From Desulfallas sp. Bu1-1 (GTDB lineage: Bacteria; Bacillota; Desulfotomaculia; Desulfotomaculales; Desulfallaceae), in contig NZ_JADNRQ010000006.1 in NCBI RefSeq assembly GCF_015594625.1, forward strand, positions 62,001 through 126,000: a DNA stretch of 64,000 nucleotides, written 5' to 3'. Of the stretch, positions 23,932 through 31,750 are shown one piece after another. The notes below the pieces were generated by a model. That model was not told the DNA's origin and searched no databases. It saw only the letters and a program-made list of their open reading frames with translations. Numbering within the stretch: position 1 is the stretch's first letter; every line of letters begins with the position of its first letter. A program made the position numbers and the translations under genes.

Positions 23932-25086
23932 ATGACCGGAGGAATGGATTTGGCCCGGGAAAGAACCCAATTGTTTCGCGATGTGATTGACGGCAATATC
24001 CCCAAAAGGGTGCCTGTTTGTGTGAGTTTTTCCATCGAGTTTGCCATTCAGTATGCCGGTAAAAACCTGGCGGAAGCCCAATGGGACACCGGCCAGCTTG
24101 AAGAAATATTTGATCAAATATGCCGGGATTTCTATTCGGACTTGCTTCCCGTGAACGCTTTCCGGTTCCCTTCCTTTTACAAGCTCCTGGGGGCGAGGAA
24201 TTTTGTGATGAGCTCCAATGGTTTTTTGCAGCACCCCGAAGTTGAAGGGTTGTTGCAGGAAGAATACGATGATTTCATTGCCTCCCCTTATAACTGTATC
24301 ATCGAGAAAATACTGCCGCGTTTATACACCGAGCTTGATACCGACGCCGCCACCAGGGCGCTGGCCCTGGCCAAAGCGTTTAAAGCTTTCCACGATGAAA
24401 TGGGCAACGCCGTGATGATTTACGGCAGGCTGAATCAAAAGTACGGCTATGCGGACATCAACTTGTTCGCCGGCTTTACCGAGGCGCCCTTTGATTTTGT
24501 CGCCGACCAGCTGAGGGGCTTCAAAGGTATTTCCACCGATATCAGAAGGGTGCCGGACAAAGTTGAAGCGGCGGTGGACGCGGCCACTCCCTTGATGATC
24601 AAAGCCGGCCTCCAGCCATTTGCCTCGAAATACAATGCCACGTTTATCCCGCTGCACATGGCGCCGTTTATGCGCACCAAAGACTTTGAGAGGTTTTACT
24701 GGCCTTCGTTCAAGAAACTGGTTGACGCGCTGGCCGAAGCGGGACATCCCTCGTATTTGTTTGTCGAGCACGATTGGATGCGTTACCTTGATCACCTGTA
24801 TGAGTTGCCGGCCGGCACCATCATGCGGTTTGAGTACGGCGATCCCAAGCTGGTGAAGGAAAAACTCGGCGATAAACACATTATCTCGGGTTTTTATCCC
24901 GTGGCGTTGTTGAAAACCGGAACCAGGCAGCAGTGCATCGACAAGGCCAAGGAGATCATCGACATCCTGGCACCGGGTGGCAGGTATATCTTTGACTTTG
25001 ACAAGGTGCCCATTACGCTGGACAGCTTGAACGTGGAAAACGCGCGGGCGGTGCTGGATTACGTGGCCGCAAACGCCGGCTATTAA
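23932..25086 (+). CDS. uroporphyrinogen decarboxylase-family methyltransferase
   Basis: A 384-residue protein of the UroD/MtaA/CmuA family. Family features are the opening RERTQLFRDVIDGNIPKRVP, the core YLFVEHDWMRYLDHL, and the end GGRYIFDFDKVPITLDSL. In MtaA and MtbA the zinc site is His-x-Cys in the central part plus a later Cys; here the equivalent place reads FVEHDW without Cys, so zinc binding is altered or absent. Operonic with corrinoid protein 1, so it is probably the primary (MT1) or secondary methyltransferase for an unidentified methyl donor. Confidence 0.82.
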   Translation: MTGGMDLARERTQLFRDVIDGNIPKRVPVCVSFSIEFAIQYAGKNLAEAQWDTGQLEEIFDQICRDFYSDLLPVNAFRFPSFYKLLGARNFVMSSNGFLQHPEVEGLLQEEYDDFIASPYNCIIEKILPRLYTELDTDAATRALALAKAFKAFHDEMGNAVMIYGRLNQKYGYADINLFAGFTEAPFDFVADQLRGFKGISTDIRRVPDKVEAAVDAATPLMIKAGLQPFASKYNATFIPLHMAPFMRTKDFERFYWPSFKKLVDALAEAGHPSYLFVEHDWMRYLDHLYELPAGTIMRFEYGDPKLVKEKLGDKHIISGFYPVALLKTGTRQQCIDKAKEIIDILAPGGRYIFDFDKVPITLDSLNVENARAVLDYVAANAGY

Positions 25087-25097
25087 GGAGGGTTAAC

Positions 25098-25241
25098 ATG
25101 AATACGAAATATTATAAAACCTGGGAACAGTACCTGGCGGAACACCCTGAAATTGACGAAAAACAAGCCCAAGTAATGAAACCCAAAATGCAGGGGTACG
25201 AGGACATGATGTTTTCCTTCATCATGTTTCTGTTGATGTAA
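25098..25241 (+). CDS. small protein of the methyltransferase operon, 47 aa
   Basis: 47 codons from ATG 25098 (AAGGAGG eight bases before) to TAA 25241, directly after the UroD-family gene and before a strong terminator. It reads MNTKYYKTWEQYLAEHPEID, then a short charged part, and ends in a hydrophobic Met/Phe-rich stretch (MMFSFIMFLLM), so it may attach to the membrane or to a partner protein. Family not recognised. Its position as last gene of the operon suggests a role with the methyltransferase. Confidence 0.7.
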   Translation: MNTKYYKTWEQYLAEHPEIDEKQAQVMKPKMQGYEDMMFSFIMFLLM

Positions 25242-25267
25242 CCATTGCCGCGGGTGGTTTGTTCCGG

Positions 25268-25304
25268 TCAATACAGAGAGAGCTTCGCCTCTCTGTATTG
25301 TTTT
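25268..25304 (+). terminator. strong intrinsic terminator
   Basis: CAATACAGAGAG and CTCTCTGTATTG pair perfectly around AGCTTCGC, then five T. It ends the corrinoid protein/UroD/small protein operon. Confidence 0.93.
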
Positions 25305-25348
25305 TACTTTGTTCCAGATCCAAAATGATTAAAGGGTTGAGTACAACT

Positions 25349-26584
25349 ATGAACAGTACTGGCACGCGACCGTTATCCTCGCCATATCGCTGGGTGATTT
25401 TGGGTATTATGTGGCTGACAATTTGTTCAGCGCTTGTTGCGCAGTTTCAAGTGGCGGCGTTTGCTTACCAAATCATCCCGGGTTTCAATTTGACCCCATC
25501 GCAGTATAGCCTGGTTTTGACCGCGCCCATGCTGGCCGGTTTGTTCTTCAGCGTGGCGGCGGGCGCCCTGGCCGACCGGTGGGGCGTCAAAAAGATTGTG
25601 GCCGTTGGGTTCGCCTTTTCGGTGGCGGGCGCATTGTTCCGGTTTGCTGCGGGAAATTTCACCGAGCTGTTTGCGCTGATGTTCCTGGCGGGAGTTTGCC
25701 CGGGTGTTTTGAACGCCAACGCGGCAAAGCTGCTGGGGGCCTGGTTTCCCGGGAAGCAAATGGGCACCGCCATGGGGATCTATTTTTCAGCCACCGGCGT
25801 GGGCATGAGTTTGGCCCTGGCCACGCCGGGCCTGTTTCCTTCCGTTGAAAGTGCCTTTGTTACTGCCGGGTTGATGATGCTGGCGGTGTGGGTGCTATGG
25901 GTGGTGTTTGTCCAAGCCAAGCCCGCTGGAGCGCCTGACCAGCCGGTTGAGCCCGTGACCCGGTACATCGGTGTGGCCGCCAGGAGTAAAAATGTGTGGC
26001 TGGTGGGTTCGGCCCTGATGCTGGCCATGGGTTCATCAATGGTATTTTCCGGGTTTTTGCCGAATGCGCTGCACAGCTCGCGCGGGATGGACCCTGTAAC
26101 GGCGGGTTTTATGACCTCCCTGGTGACTTTCGGCACCATTGCCGGTAGTTTGCTGGGACCGGCAATCCCCAACCGCCTCGGGAAAATGAAACCATTTTTG
26201 GCCACCATGACGGCGCTGGGAGCGATAGCCGGGTACTGGGCCTGGTTTACGCCGCAAGATGCGGTTATGCCGGTGCTGCTTGTCGTCATGGGCATCATGA
26301 CGGGAATGTGCATGCCGCTGTTGATGGCATTTCCCATGCTGCTGCCCGAGATCGGTCCGGTTTATGCCGGCAGCGCCGGGGGAATCATCGGCACCCTCCA
26401 GGTTACCGGTGCGGTGTGTATTCCTTCTTTTATCATCGCGCCGCTGGCCGGCCAGAACTATAACGTCTGTTTCACCCTGGGCAGCATGTGCCTGTTGCTG
26501 GTGAGCGCCGTGGTATTATTATTGCCCGAACTGGGTGCCAAAGCCCGGCCCGGGTTGGTGCAAGTTGACAAAAAGATGGTCTGA
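25349..26584 (+). CDS. MFS transporter
   Basis: A 411-residue membrane protein with 12 predicted helices. It has the MFS loop motif GALADRWGVKKI between helices 2 and 3 and a large loop around residues 195-215. The general pattern is that of the CynX/NimT or OxlT-like group. ATG 25349 is used; ATG 25325 lies upstream in frame but neither has a strong ribosome site. Placed inside the methyltransferase locus, it is the likely importer of the methylated substrate or exporter of the demethylated product. Confidence 0.85.
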   Translation: MNSTGTRPLSSPYRWVILGIMWLTICSALVAQFQVAAFAYQIIPGFNLTPSQYSLVLTAPMLAGLFFSVAAGALADRWGVKKIVAVGFAFSVAGALFRFAAGNFTELFALMFLAGVCPGVLNANAAKLLGAWFPGKQMGTAMGIYFSATGVGMSLALATPGLFPSVESAFVTAGLMMLAVWVLWVVFVQAKPAGAPDQPVEPVTRYIGVAARSKNVWLVGSALMLAMGSSMVFSGFLPNALHSSRGMDPVTAGFMTSLVTFGTIAGSLLGPAIPNRLGKMKPFLATMTALGAIAGYWAWFTPQDAVMPVLLVVMGIMTGMCMPLLMAFPMLLPEIGPVYAGSAGGIIGTLQVTGAVCIPSFIIAPLAGQNYNVCFTLGSMCLLLVSAVVLLLPELGAKARPGLVQVDKKMV

Positions 26585-26611
26585 ATTTAAGATGAAAATT
26601 GATCTAGTGTC

Positions 26612-26619
26612 GTATATAC
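26612..26619. promoter_or_regulatory. HutC-type GntR operator (site 3)
   Basis: GTATATAC, the same octamer as at 22102 and 23109, five bases before repeat element copy C and 48 bases before the DUF1638 gene. Confidence 0.6.
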
Positions 26620-26624
26620 GGGAA

Positions 26625-26666
26625 ATTAACACGAAGCCCCAACGCAGGCTTATTTGAGGAGAAATA
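26625..26666 (+). repeat. repeat element copy C, in the 5' leader of the DUF1638 gene
   Basis: It starts ATTAACACGAAGCCCCAACG and ends GAGGAGAAAT, matching the core of copy A. It can form the hairpin AAGCC/GGCTT and its AGGAG serves as the ribosome site of the ATG at 26668, so the element could affect translation. Confidence 0.55.
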
Positions 26667-26667
26667 T

Positions 26668-27348
26668 ATGAGCAAAGTGATTATCGCCTGTCAAACCATA
26701 TCTGACGAGCTGAACCTGGCCATGCGTGCAACCGGGTGTTCCTACCCGGTTATCCGGATGGCGTCGGATTACCATATGGACCCCAATTTGTTGCGGGCCA
26801 AACTGCAGGAGGAAATAGACAAGTTAACGGATTTTCAAGACGTTTTACTGGCCTATGGTTGCTGCGGCAACGGCCTGGTGGGGTTGAAGGCGTCAACGGC
26901 CGGTTTGATCATCCCCAGGACGGAAGATTGCATTTCCATGGTGTTGAGCCGGCCCGGTGAGAAATTTGAACGTTTGAAGCGCACTTATTTTCTGACCAGG
27001 GGCTGGCTGCAGGGTTCCAAAAGCATAGCTGCCGAATACGAGCACGCGTGCGAGCGTTATGGCGAGGCCAGGGCTCGAAAACTCTTCAAGTTCATGTTAA
27101 AAAACTACAATTACTTGATGGTCATAGACACGGGAGCTTATCCACTGGCGGATTGCTTGAGCAAAGCGGAGGAATTGGCCGGCAACACCGGACTGGAGGT
27201 GGTGGTGTCCAAAGGAAGTGTTTGGTTGCTGCAAAAGCTGCTGACAGGTCCCTATGATGAAGATTTTAGCGTTATTCCCCGGGGTGGAACGGTAAATTCA
27301 TCTCATTTCGGGATGGCGGGCGCGGCGCCGGCCCACCAGGCGATATAA
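26668..27348 (+). CDS. DUF1638-domain protein
   Basis: A 226-residue protein matching DUF1638: IIACQTISDELNLAM at the start, LLAYGCCGNGLVGLKAS near residue 65, IIPRTEDCISM and YFLTRGWLQG. The invariant Cys residues (GCCGNG and DCIS) could bind a metal or react with a corrinoid. Proteins of this family are commonly found beside corrinoid methyltransferase genes in methanogens and acetogens; their biochemistry is not settled. It starts the second operon of this locus, followed by corrinoid protein 2. Confidence 0.85.
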   Translation: MSKVIIACQTISDELNLAMRATGCSYPVIRMASDYHMDPNLLRAKLQEEIDKLTDFQDVLLAYGCCGNGLVGLKASTAGLIIPRTEDCISMVLSRPGEKFERLKRTYFLTRGWLQGSKSIAAEYEHACERYGEARARKLFKFMLKNYNYLMVIDTGAYPLADCLSKAEELAGNTGLEVVVSKGSVWLLQKLLTGPYDEDFSVIPRGGTVNSSHFGMAGAAPAHQAI

Positions 27349-27440
27349 ACCGTGACAACCCCATAGTGGCGGGCGATCCGGTGGATTCCCGGCGTGAGGG
27401 TGGCACCGGATGCCCAGGCTGTTATTTCCCGGAGGGCAAA

Positions 27441-28121
27441 ATGAAGGATTGGGGAGAAAAAGAAAAGGAATTAATTAAATATGTCGAGCAACTTGACGAA
27501 GAAAATGTCCTTAAACTGGCCGATGAACTGTTGAATGCAGGCATGGACCCGCTGTATTTGCTGGACCTCGTAAACGAGGGAATGAACCGGGTGGGTAAAC
27601 TTTACGAGAGCAAGGATTATTACATCGCCGATTTAATCATGGCCGGCCTTATTTTCAAACAAGTGCTGGGGCTGGATAAAATGATCGCCCAGTTCCAGGT
27701 CGGTCAAATCAACAAGATCGGCAAGGTTTTGCTCGGCACTGTCAAAGGGGATATTCATGACATCGGCAAGGATATTTTCAGGGGGATGCTGGAGGCCAAC
27801 GGGTTTGACGTCATGGACCTGGGCGTGGATGTCCCCAAAGAAATGTTTTTAAAAAAATATGAAGAATATGCCCCACATATTTTGGGGCTCAGCGGGGTTT
27901 TGACCACTACCGTGGATACCATGAAAGAAGTGGTGGACGCGTTTGTGCAAGCCGGGGTCAGGGACAAGGTCAGGATCATTGCGGGGGGCAACCACCTGAC
28001 GGCCGAGGCTTGCAGGTATATTGGCGCCGACGGCTTTGCCAGCGACGCTTCAGTCGGGGTAAAAATTTGCAAAGAATGGATGAGCTGCGCGGGCGGACAG
28101 GGAGCAATTCATCATGGTTAG
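27441..28121 (+). CDS. corrinoid (B12-binding) methyltransferase protein 2
   Basis: A 226-residue corrinoid protein with the cap domain (residues 1-95) and B12 motif in GTVKGDIHDIGKDIF, then DLGVDVPKEMF, LSGVLTTTVDTMKEVVDAF and AGGNHLTAEACRYIGADGF. ATG 27441 has GGAGGGCAAA before it. It differs clearly from corrinoid protein 1, so the locus likely serves two methyl-carrier proteins. The end overlaps the GntR gene by eight bases. Confidence 0.92.
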   Translation: MKDWGEKEKELIKYVEQLDEENVLKLADELLNAGMDPLYLLDLVNEGMNRVGKLYESKDYYIADLIMAGLIFKQVLGLDKMIAQFQVGQINKIGKVLLGTVKGDIHDIGKDIFRGMLEANGFDVMDLGVDVPKEMFLKKYEEYAPHILGLSGVLTTTVDTMKEVVDAFVQAGVRDKVRIIAGGNHLTAEACRYIGADGFASDASVGVKICKEWMSCAGGQGAIHHG

Positions 28122-28812
28122 TCCGGTTTATCTCAGAATAGTTGAAGACATCAAGAAAAAAATAAACAGTGCCGAGCTGAAACCGGGTGACACCGTACCC
28201 TCCGAAAAAGCGCTATGTGACGAATATGGCGCCAGCCGGATGACCGTGCGCAAAGGACTGGCCGTTTTGGCCAGTGAAGGTTATATTTATTCCATCCCCG
28301 GTAAAGGTAATTTTGTGCGCAAGCCCGAGCTGAACAAGTACACCATTTATTATAGCGAATTGAAAAATTCCATTAACAGCGTGGATAAGGCCAAGTTGCT
28401 GGAAGTCAACATTATTATGCCGGGGGATAAACTGGCCGCCGATTTGCAAATCACCAAAAACAAAAACGTGATCTTGATTCGCCGGCTGTTCTACACGGAC
28501 GGAGAACCGGTTGCTTATGACATCAAGTACCTCCTGTACCAGAAAGGCATGCCCATCGTGGAAAAGGAAATCGAGCATGCCACTTTCCCGGAAATGCTGT
28601 CCCCGGGAGTTCCTCCTTTCGCGTTAAAAAAAGAAATCATCATTTATGCCGCAACCCCGGGGGAGGACATCAAAAGGTACTTGAACATTTACAACGAACT
28701 TGCCCTGTTAGTTGTCGAGCAAAAAATCTACAATGCCGAAAACAAGCCGATGGGGTTGGGGATAACTTACTACCGGGGTGATTACATCAAGTTACAGGGA
28801 ACCAGTCAATAA
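28114..28812 (+). CDS. GntR-family (HutC type) regulator with UTRA domain
   Basis: A 232-residue regulator. The N-terminal winged helix (residues 1-70: LKPGDTVPSEKALCDEYGAS, then RMTVRKGLAVLASEGYIYS) is followed by a UTRA effector domain (ILIRRLFYTDGEPVAYDIKY; NKPMGLGITYYRGDYIKLQ). HutC-type proteins bind GT-N-TA-N-AC; GTATATAC occurs three times in this locus, so this is the probable regulator of all operons here. The gene overlaps the corrinoid protein 2 gene. The ligand is probably the methylated substrate or a product. Confidence 0.9.
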   Translation: MVSPVYLRIVEDIKKKINSAELKPGDTVPSEKALCDEYGASRMTVRKGLAVLASEGYIYSIPGKGNFVRKPELNKYTIYYSELKNSINSVDKAKLLEVNIIMPGDKLAADLQITKNKNVILIRRLFYTDGEPVAYDIKYLLYQKGMPIVEKEIEHATFPEMLSPGVPPFALKKEIIIYAATPGEDIKRYLNIYNELALLVVEQKIYNAENKPMGLGITYYRGDYIKLQGTSQ

Positions 28813-28874
28813 ATTGTGAAAAACTGCATCAATCGCCGGTGCAGTTTAGTTTTTTCCGGGGGCGCGATGGCCTG

Positions 28875-29022
28875 GAGCGCCACGGGGGAGCGCCACGGGG
28901 ACGGTTCCATCGCGGCATCGTCTTCCCTTCGACCCTTCGCTGCGCCAGGGGAACCGTTTGAACCGTCCCCCTGGCTCCCTCCCCCTGGCTCCCCCTCTAG
29001 CTCCCCCTGGCTCACCTGGCTC
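28875..29022. repeat. tandem and inverted GC-rich repeats before the activator gene
   Basis: GAGCGCCACGGGG is repeated in tandem (28875-28900). CCCCCTGGCTC-like units recur at 28967-28978, 28981-28992 and about 29003-29022. GGGGACGGTTC (about 28897-28907) is inverted relative to GAACCGTCCCC (about 28960-28970), so a large stem-loop may form. It resembles dispersed intergenic repeats of Firmicutes of this type. Confidence 0.55.
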
Positions 29023-29053
29023 AAATTACTTTGTAGTGTTAGGGGGATTTACC

Positions 29054-30889
29054 TTGAAAAGTTTTGAAGTGGTTTTTCAACCCGGAGGCTTGGAAACAGA
29101 AATACCGGAAGGAAGCACTATTATGGAAGCCATGCACAGAGCCGGCATTGACGCCGATTTTCCCTGTGGCGGCAGGGGAAAATGTGGAAAGTGCCGGGTG
29201 AAAATACTGGCGGGCGGGGGCGAACCCGCCGCCGTGGAGCGGGAAATCCTTGCGGAAAAGGAATTGGAGAACGGCATTCGGCTGGCCTGCGCCGCCAAAA
29301 TTCACGGCCATATGACCGTGCAACTGCCGGAACGGCTAAGGCACAATATTTTAATCGCTTCGGGGGAAAGGGCGTATCAAATCGAGCCGCATTTGAGAAA
29401 AGTATACGTTGAGTTGGAAAAACCGTCGCTGGACGACCTGCGGTCGGACTGGCGCCGGTTCAGGGACACCCTTGCCGGGCACGGTTCTGACGGCACTGGC
29501 CCGGCGTTGCCGCTGGCGTTGTTGCGCCGGCTGCCGTCAACCATGCGGAAAGCGGGGTACCGCCTGACCGCGGTGATGCACGGTGATAAAATTGCGGGGT
29601 TTGACGGAGGGGACAGCACGGCGACCATGCTGGGCATGGCCTTTGATATCGGAACAACCACCATCGTGGGATACTTGCTGGATCTGTACTCGGGCCGGGA
29701 GTTGGGCGTTGTTTCCACGTTAAACCCGCAGACCGGGTTTGGAGCCGATGTGATTTCCCGGATTACTTTCGCCGGGCGGGAAAAGGACGGCCTGTACAGG
29801 TTGCACAACGCCGTGATTGGGGCAATCAACAATTTGGTCGAGGAAGCGGTGGAAAAAGCCGGTGCAAGCAGGGAACAGGTTTACGGGATTTCCGTCGTGG
29901 CCAATACCTGCATGCATCACCTGTTTCTCGGCATCAGTCCCGAAAACGTTGCGGTGGCGCCCTACGTTCCGGCGATCAGTGAACCTCTGGTGGTGGATGC
30001 CGGTGAGCTTGCCATCGACATCAACCGGGCGGGCAAAATATTCATATTGCCCAATATTGCGGGATTTGTCGGAGCCGATACGGTGGCGGTGCTGCTGGCC
30101 ACGGAAATGGACCGGAGCGAAGATGTCAAGCTGGTGATCGATATCGGCACCAACGGGGAAATCGCTTTGGGCACAAAGGACCGGATAGTGGCCTGTTCCG
30201 CCGCGGCCGGGCCTGCGTTTGAGGGAGCCCAGATAAGCAGTGGCATGAGAGGCGCCGCCGGGGCCATTGACCATGTTTATTTCGGGGATAAACTTGAATA
30301 TTCCGTAATTGGCGGGGGCAGCCCCCTGGGCATTTGCGGTTCCGGTTTGCTTGATACGGTGGCGGGATTGCTGGAGCTGGGTATTATCAATAAAAGGGGA
30401 AAAATATTACCCCTGGAACAAATAGCAAATACGTCGGCGCTAAGGTTTAAGGATCATCTTACGGAGTACGAAGGAGAATCCGCATTCCTACTCGCTGGCG
30501 CAAGTGAAACGGGACACGGCCGGCCGGTTATGATTACACAGAGTGATATTCGGGGGCTTCAGTTGGCCAAGGGTGCAATGGCGGCGGGTGTCAGGGTTTT
30601 AATGGAAGTCTATGGTATTCAGGCCGGCGATATTAAAGAAGTTTTATTAGCCGGGGCCTTTGGGAATTATCTCAACCCGCACAGTGCGTGTATGATCGGG
30701 CTGATTCCACCGGAGTTGGAAGGTAAAATCAAAATGGTCGGCAATGCTGCGGGTACGGGGGCCAAGTTGGCTTTGCTTTCTTCAAGTGAATACAGCAGGG
30801 CGGCTGATATTGCCGGCTTTGTTGAATTTGTTGAATTGGGCAGTTATCCCAAATTCAATAGTATTTTTGCAGAATGCACATATTTTTAA
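29054..30889 (+). CDS. corrinoid activation protein with [2Fe-2S] domain (RACo-like)
   Basis: A 611-residue protein. The N-terminal 2Fe-2S ferredoxin domain has C-x5-C-x2-C in FPCGGRGKCGKC and a fourth Cys in LACAAKI. The C-terminal part is an ASKHA-type ATPase with DIGTTTIVGYL and DIGTNGEIAL phosphate loops and LAGAFGNYLNP near the end, as in RACo and related reductive activators of corrinoid proteins. It reduces inactive Co(II) to Co(I) using ATP. TTG 29054 follows GGGGGATT; upstream in-frame codons fall in repeats. It probably activates both corrinoid proteins of the locus. Confidence 0.92.
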   Translation: MKSFEVVFQPGGLETEIPEGSTIMEAMHRAGIDADFPCGGRGKCGKCRVKILAGGGEPAAVEREILAEKELENGIRLACAAKIHGHMTVQLPERLRHNILIASGERAYQIEPHLRKVYVELEKPSLDDLRSDWRRFRDTLAGHGSDGTGPALPLALLRRLPSTMRKAGYRLTAVMHGDKIAGFDGGDSTATMLGMAFDIGTTTIVGYLLDLYSGRELGVVSTLNPQTGFGADVISRITFAGREKDGLYRLHNAVIGAINNLVEEAVEKAGASREQVYGISVVANTCMHHLFLGISPENVAVAPYVPAISEPLVVDAGELAIDINRAGKIFILPNIAGFVGADTVAVLLATEMDRSEDVKLVIDIGTNGEIALGTKDRIVACSAAAGPAFEGAQISSGMRGAAGAIDHVYFGDKLEYSVIGGGSPLGICGSGLLDTVAGLLELGIINKRGKILPLEQIANTSALRFKDHLTEYEGESAFLLAGASETGHGRPVMITQSDIRGLQLAKGAMAAGVRVLMEVYGIQAGDIKEVLLAGAFGNYLNPHSACMIGLIPPELEGKIKMVGNAAGTGAKLALLSSSEYSRAADIAGFVEFVELGSYPKFNSIFAECTYF

Positions 30890-30897
30890 GCAATTCT

Positions 30898-30948
30898 GTT
30901 AACTAGTTTCTCCTGAAAAACTCAATTTCAGCGGGGTTTCGTGTTAAT
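30898..30948 (-). repeat. repeat element copy B
   Basis: On the minus strand it reads ATTAACACGAAACCCCGCTG at its start and TTTTTCAGGAGAAACTAGTT toward its end, matching copies A and C. It lies directly after the activator gene and marks the right end of the methyltransferase locus. Confidence 0.6.
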
Positions 30949-31004
30949 TGGAGGGTTGCATAGGAGCTTAATTCAGAGACGGCATTTAGAACCTTTCTTT
31001 CTTT

Positions 31005-31035
31005 GGGCGCTCAATATTATCTTGAGCGCCCTTTT
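31005..31035 (+). terminator. intrinsic terminator
   Basis: GGGCGCTCAA and TTGAGCGCCC form a perfect 10-bp stem, followed by four T. It ends transcription of the corrinoid activation gene. The 30890-31192 gap holds this, repeat copy B and the PadR promoter. Confidence 0.88.
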
Positions 31036-31044
31036 GAATCTCTC

Positions 31045-31073
31045 TTTACCTTACAAGTAAGGTATATTATAAT
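31045..31073 (+). promoter_or_regulatory. promoter covered by a PadR-type palindrome
   Basis: TTTACC (31045-31050) and TATAAT (31068-31073) are separated by exactly 17 bp. The palindrome TACCTTAC-AA-GTAAGGTA (31047-31064) covers the -35 and most of the spacer, so a bound dimer would block RNA polymerase. The next gene is a PadR regulator, suggesting autoregulation. Confidence 0.75.
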
Positions 31074-31192
31074 TAATATACATGATCCATGTGCTTTGCT
31101 AAACGTCTACCCTGCGAAAACAATTGTTGGTGGATATGGCTTGCTAGTGGCTTGATAGTTCGTACAGTAAGACAGGGGGTAATAAAGAACGC

Positions 31193-31750
31193 ATGTCTTT
31201 AAAACACTTAATATTGGGATGCCTGCTTGACCACCCGTCTTATGGTTACAAGATGTTAAGAAATATTTATAAAGATTTTTTTGGACTGGCTCCGGAAGTA
31301 AATGACGGACAGCTGTATACCTTGCTGAACAAGATGGAGAAAGAGGGGCTGATAACCAGGTATACCGTACACCAGGACAAGGCTCCCAGCAAGAAATTAT
31401 TAAATATTACGGAAAAAGGGCGGGCGGAGTTTCTGCGGTGGCTTATGTCCGGTGAAGGGGAAAATGAATCTGTGCGCTTCGATTTTTTTAACAAGTACAC
31501 GTTCTTAAACAAGTGCAACTTTTTTAACTATTTGGAACCCCGGGAGGCTAGGGACAAACTTTCCAAGCAACTGGAGCTTATGGAAAGTAAACTGGAAAAC
31601 CTTCAAAAAGCCAGAAACAGCATGGTACAAAAGGCCGTTCAGACGCACAGGATCAGGATCCTGGACTACGGAATTGAGGTCCAAAAAGTAAAGGTCAAGT
31701 GGTTAAAAGAAATGCTTCAATTTTACGGGGGGGAAAAGCATTATGACTGA
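31193..31750 (+). CDS. PadR-family transcriptional regulator
   Basis: A 185-residue PadR protein. The N-terminal winged helix (SLKHLILGCLLDHPSYGYKM; GQLYTLLNKMEKEGLI) is followed by a C-terminal dimerisation domain with a long coiled coil (residues about 110-175, VYGPADR_C-like). It probably represses its own operon through the palindrome at 31047. The gene overlaps the following ATPase gene by eight bases, so the regulator, CoxD-like and CoxE-like genes form one operon. Confidence 0.9.
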   Translation: MSLKHLILGCLLDHPSYGYKMLRNIYKDFFGLAPEVNDGQLYTLLNKMEKEGLITRYTVHQDKAPSKKLLNITEKGRAEFLRWLMSGEGENESVRFDFFNKYTFLNKCNFFNYLEPREARDKLSKQLELMESKLENLQKARNSMVQKAVQTHRIRILDYGIEVQKVKVKWLKEMLQFYGGEKHYD

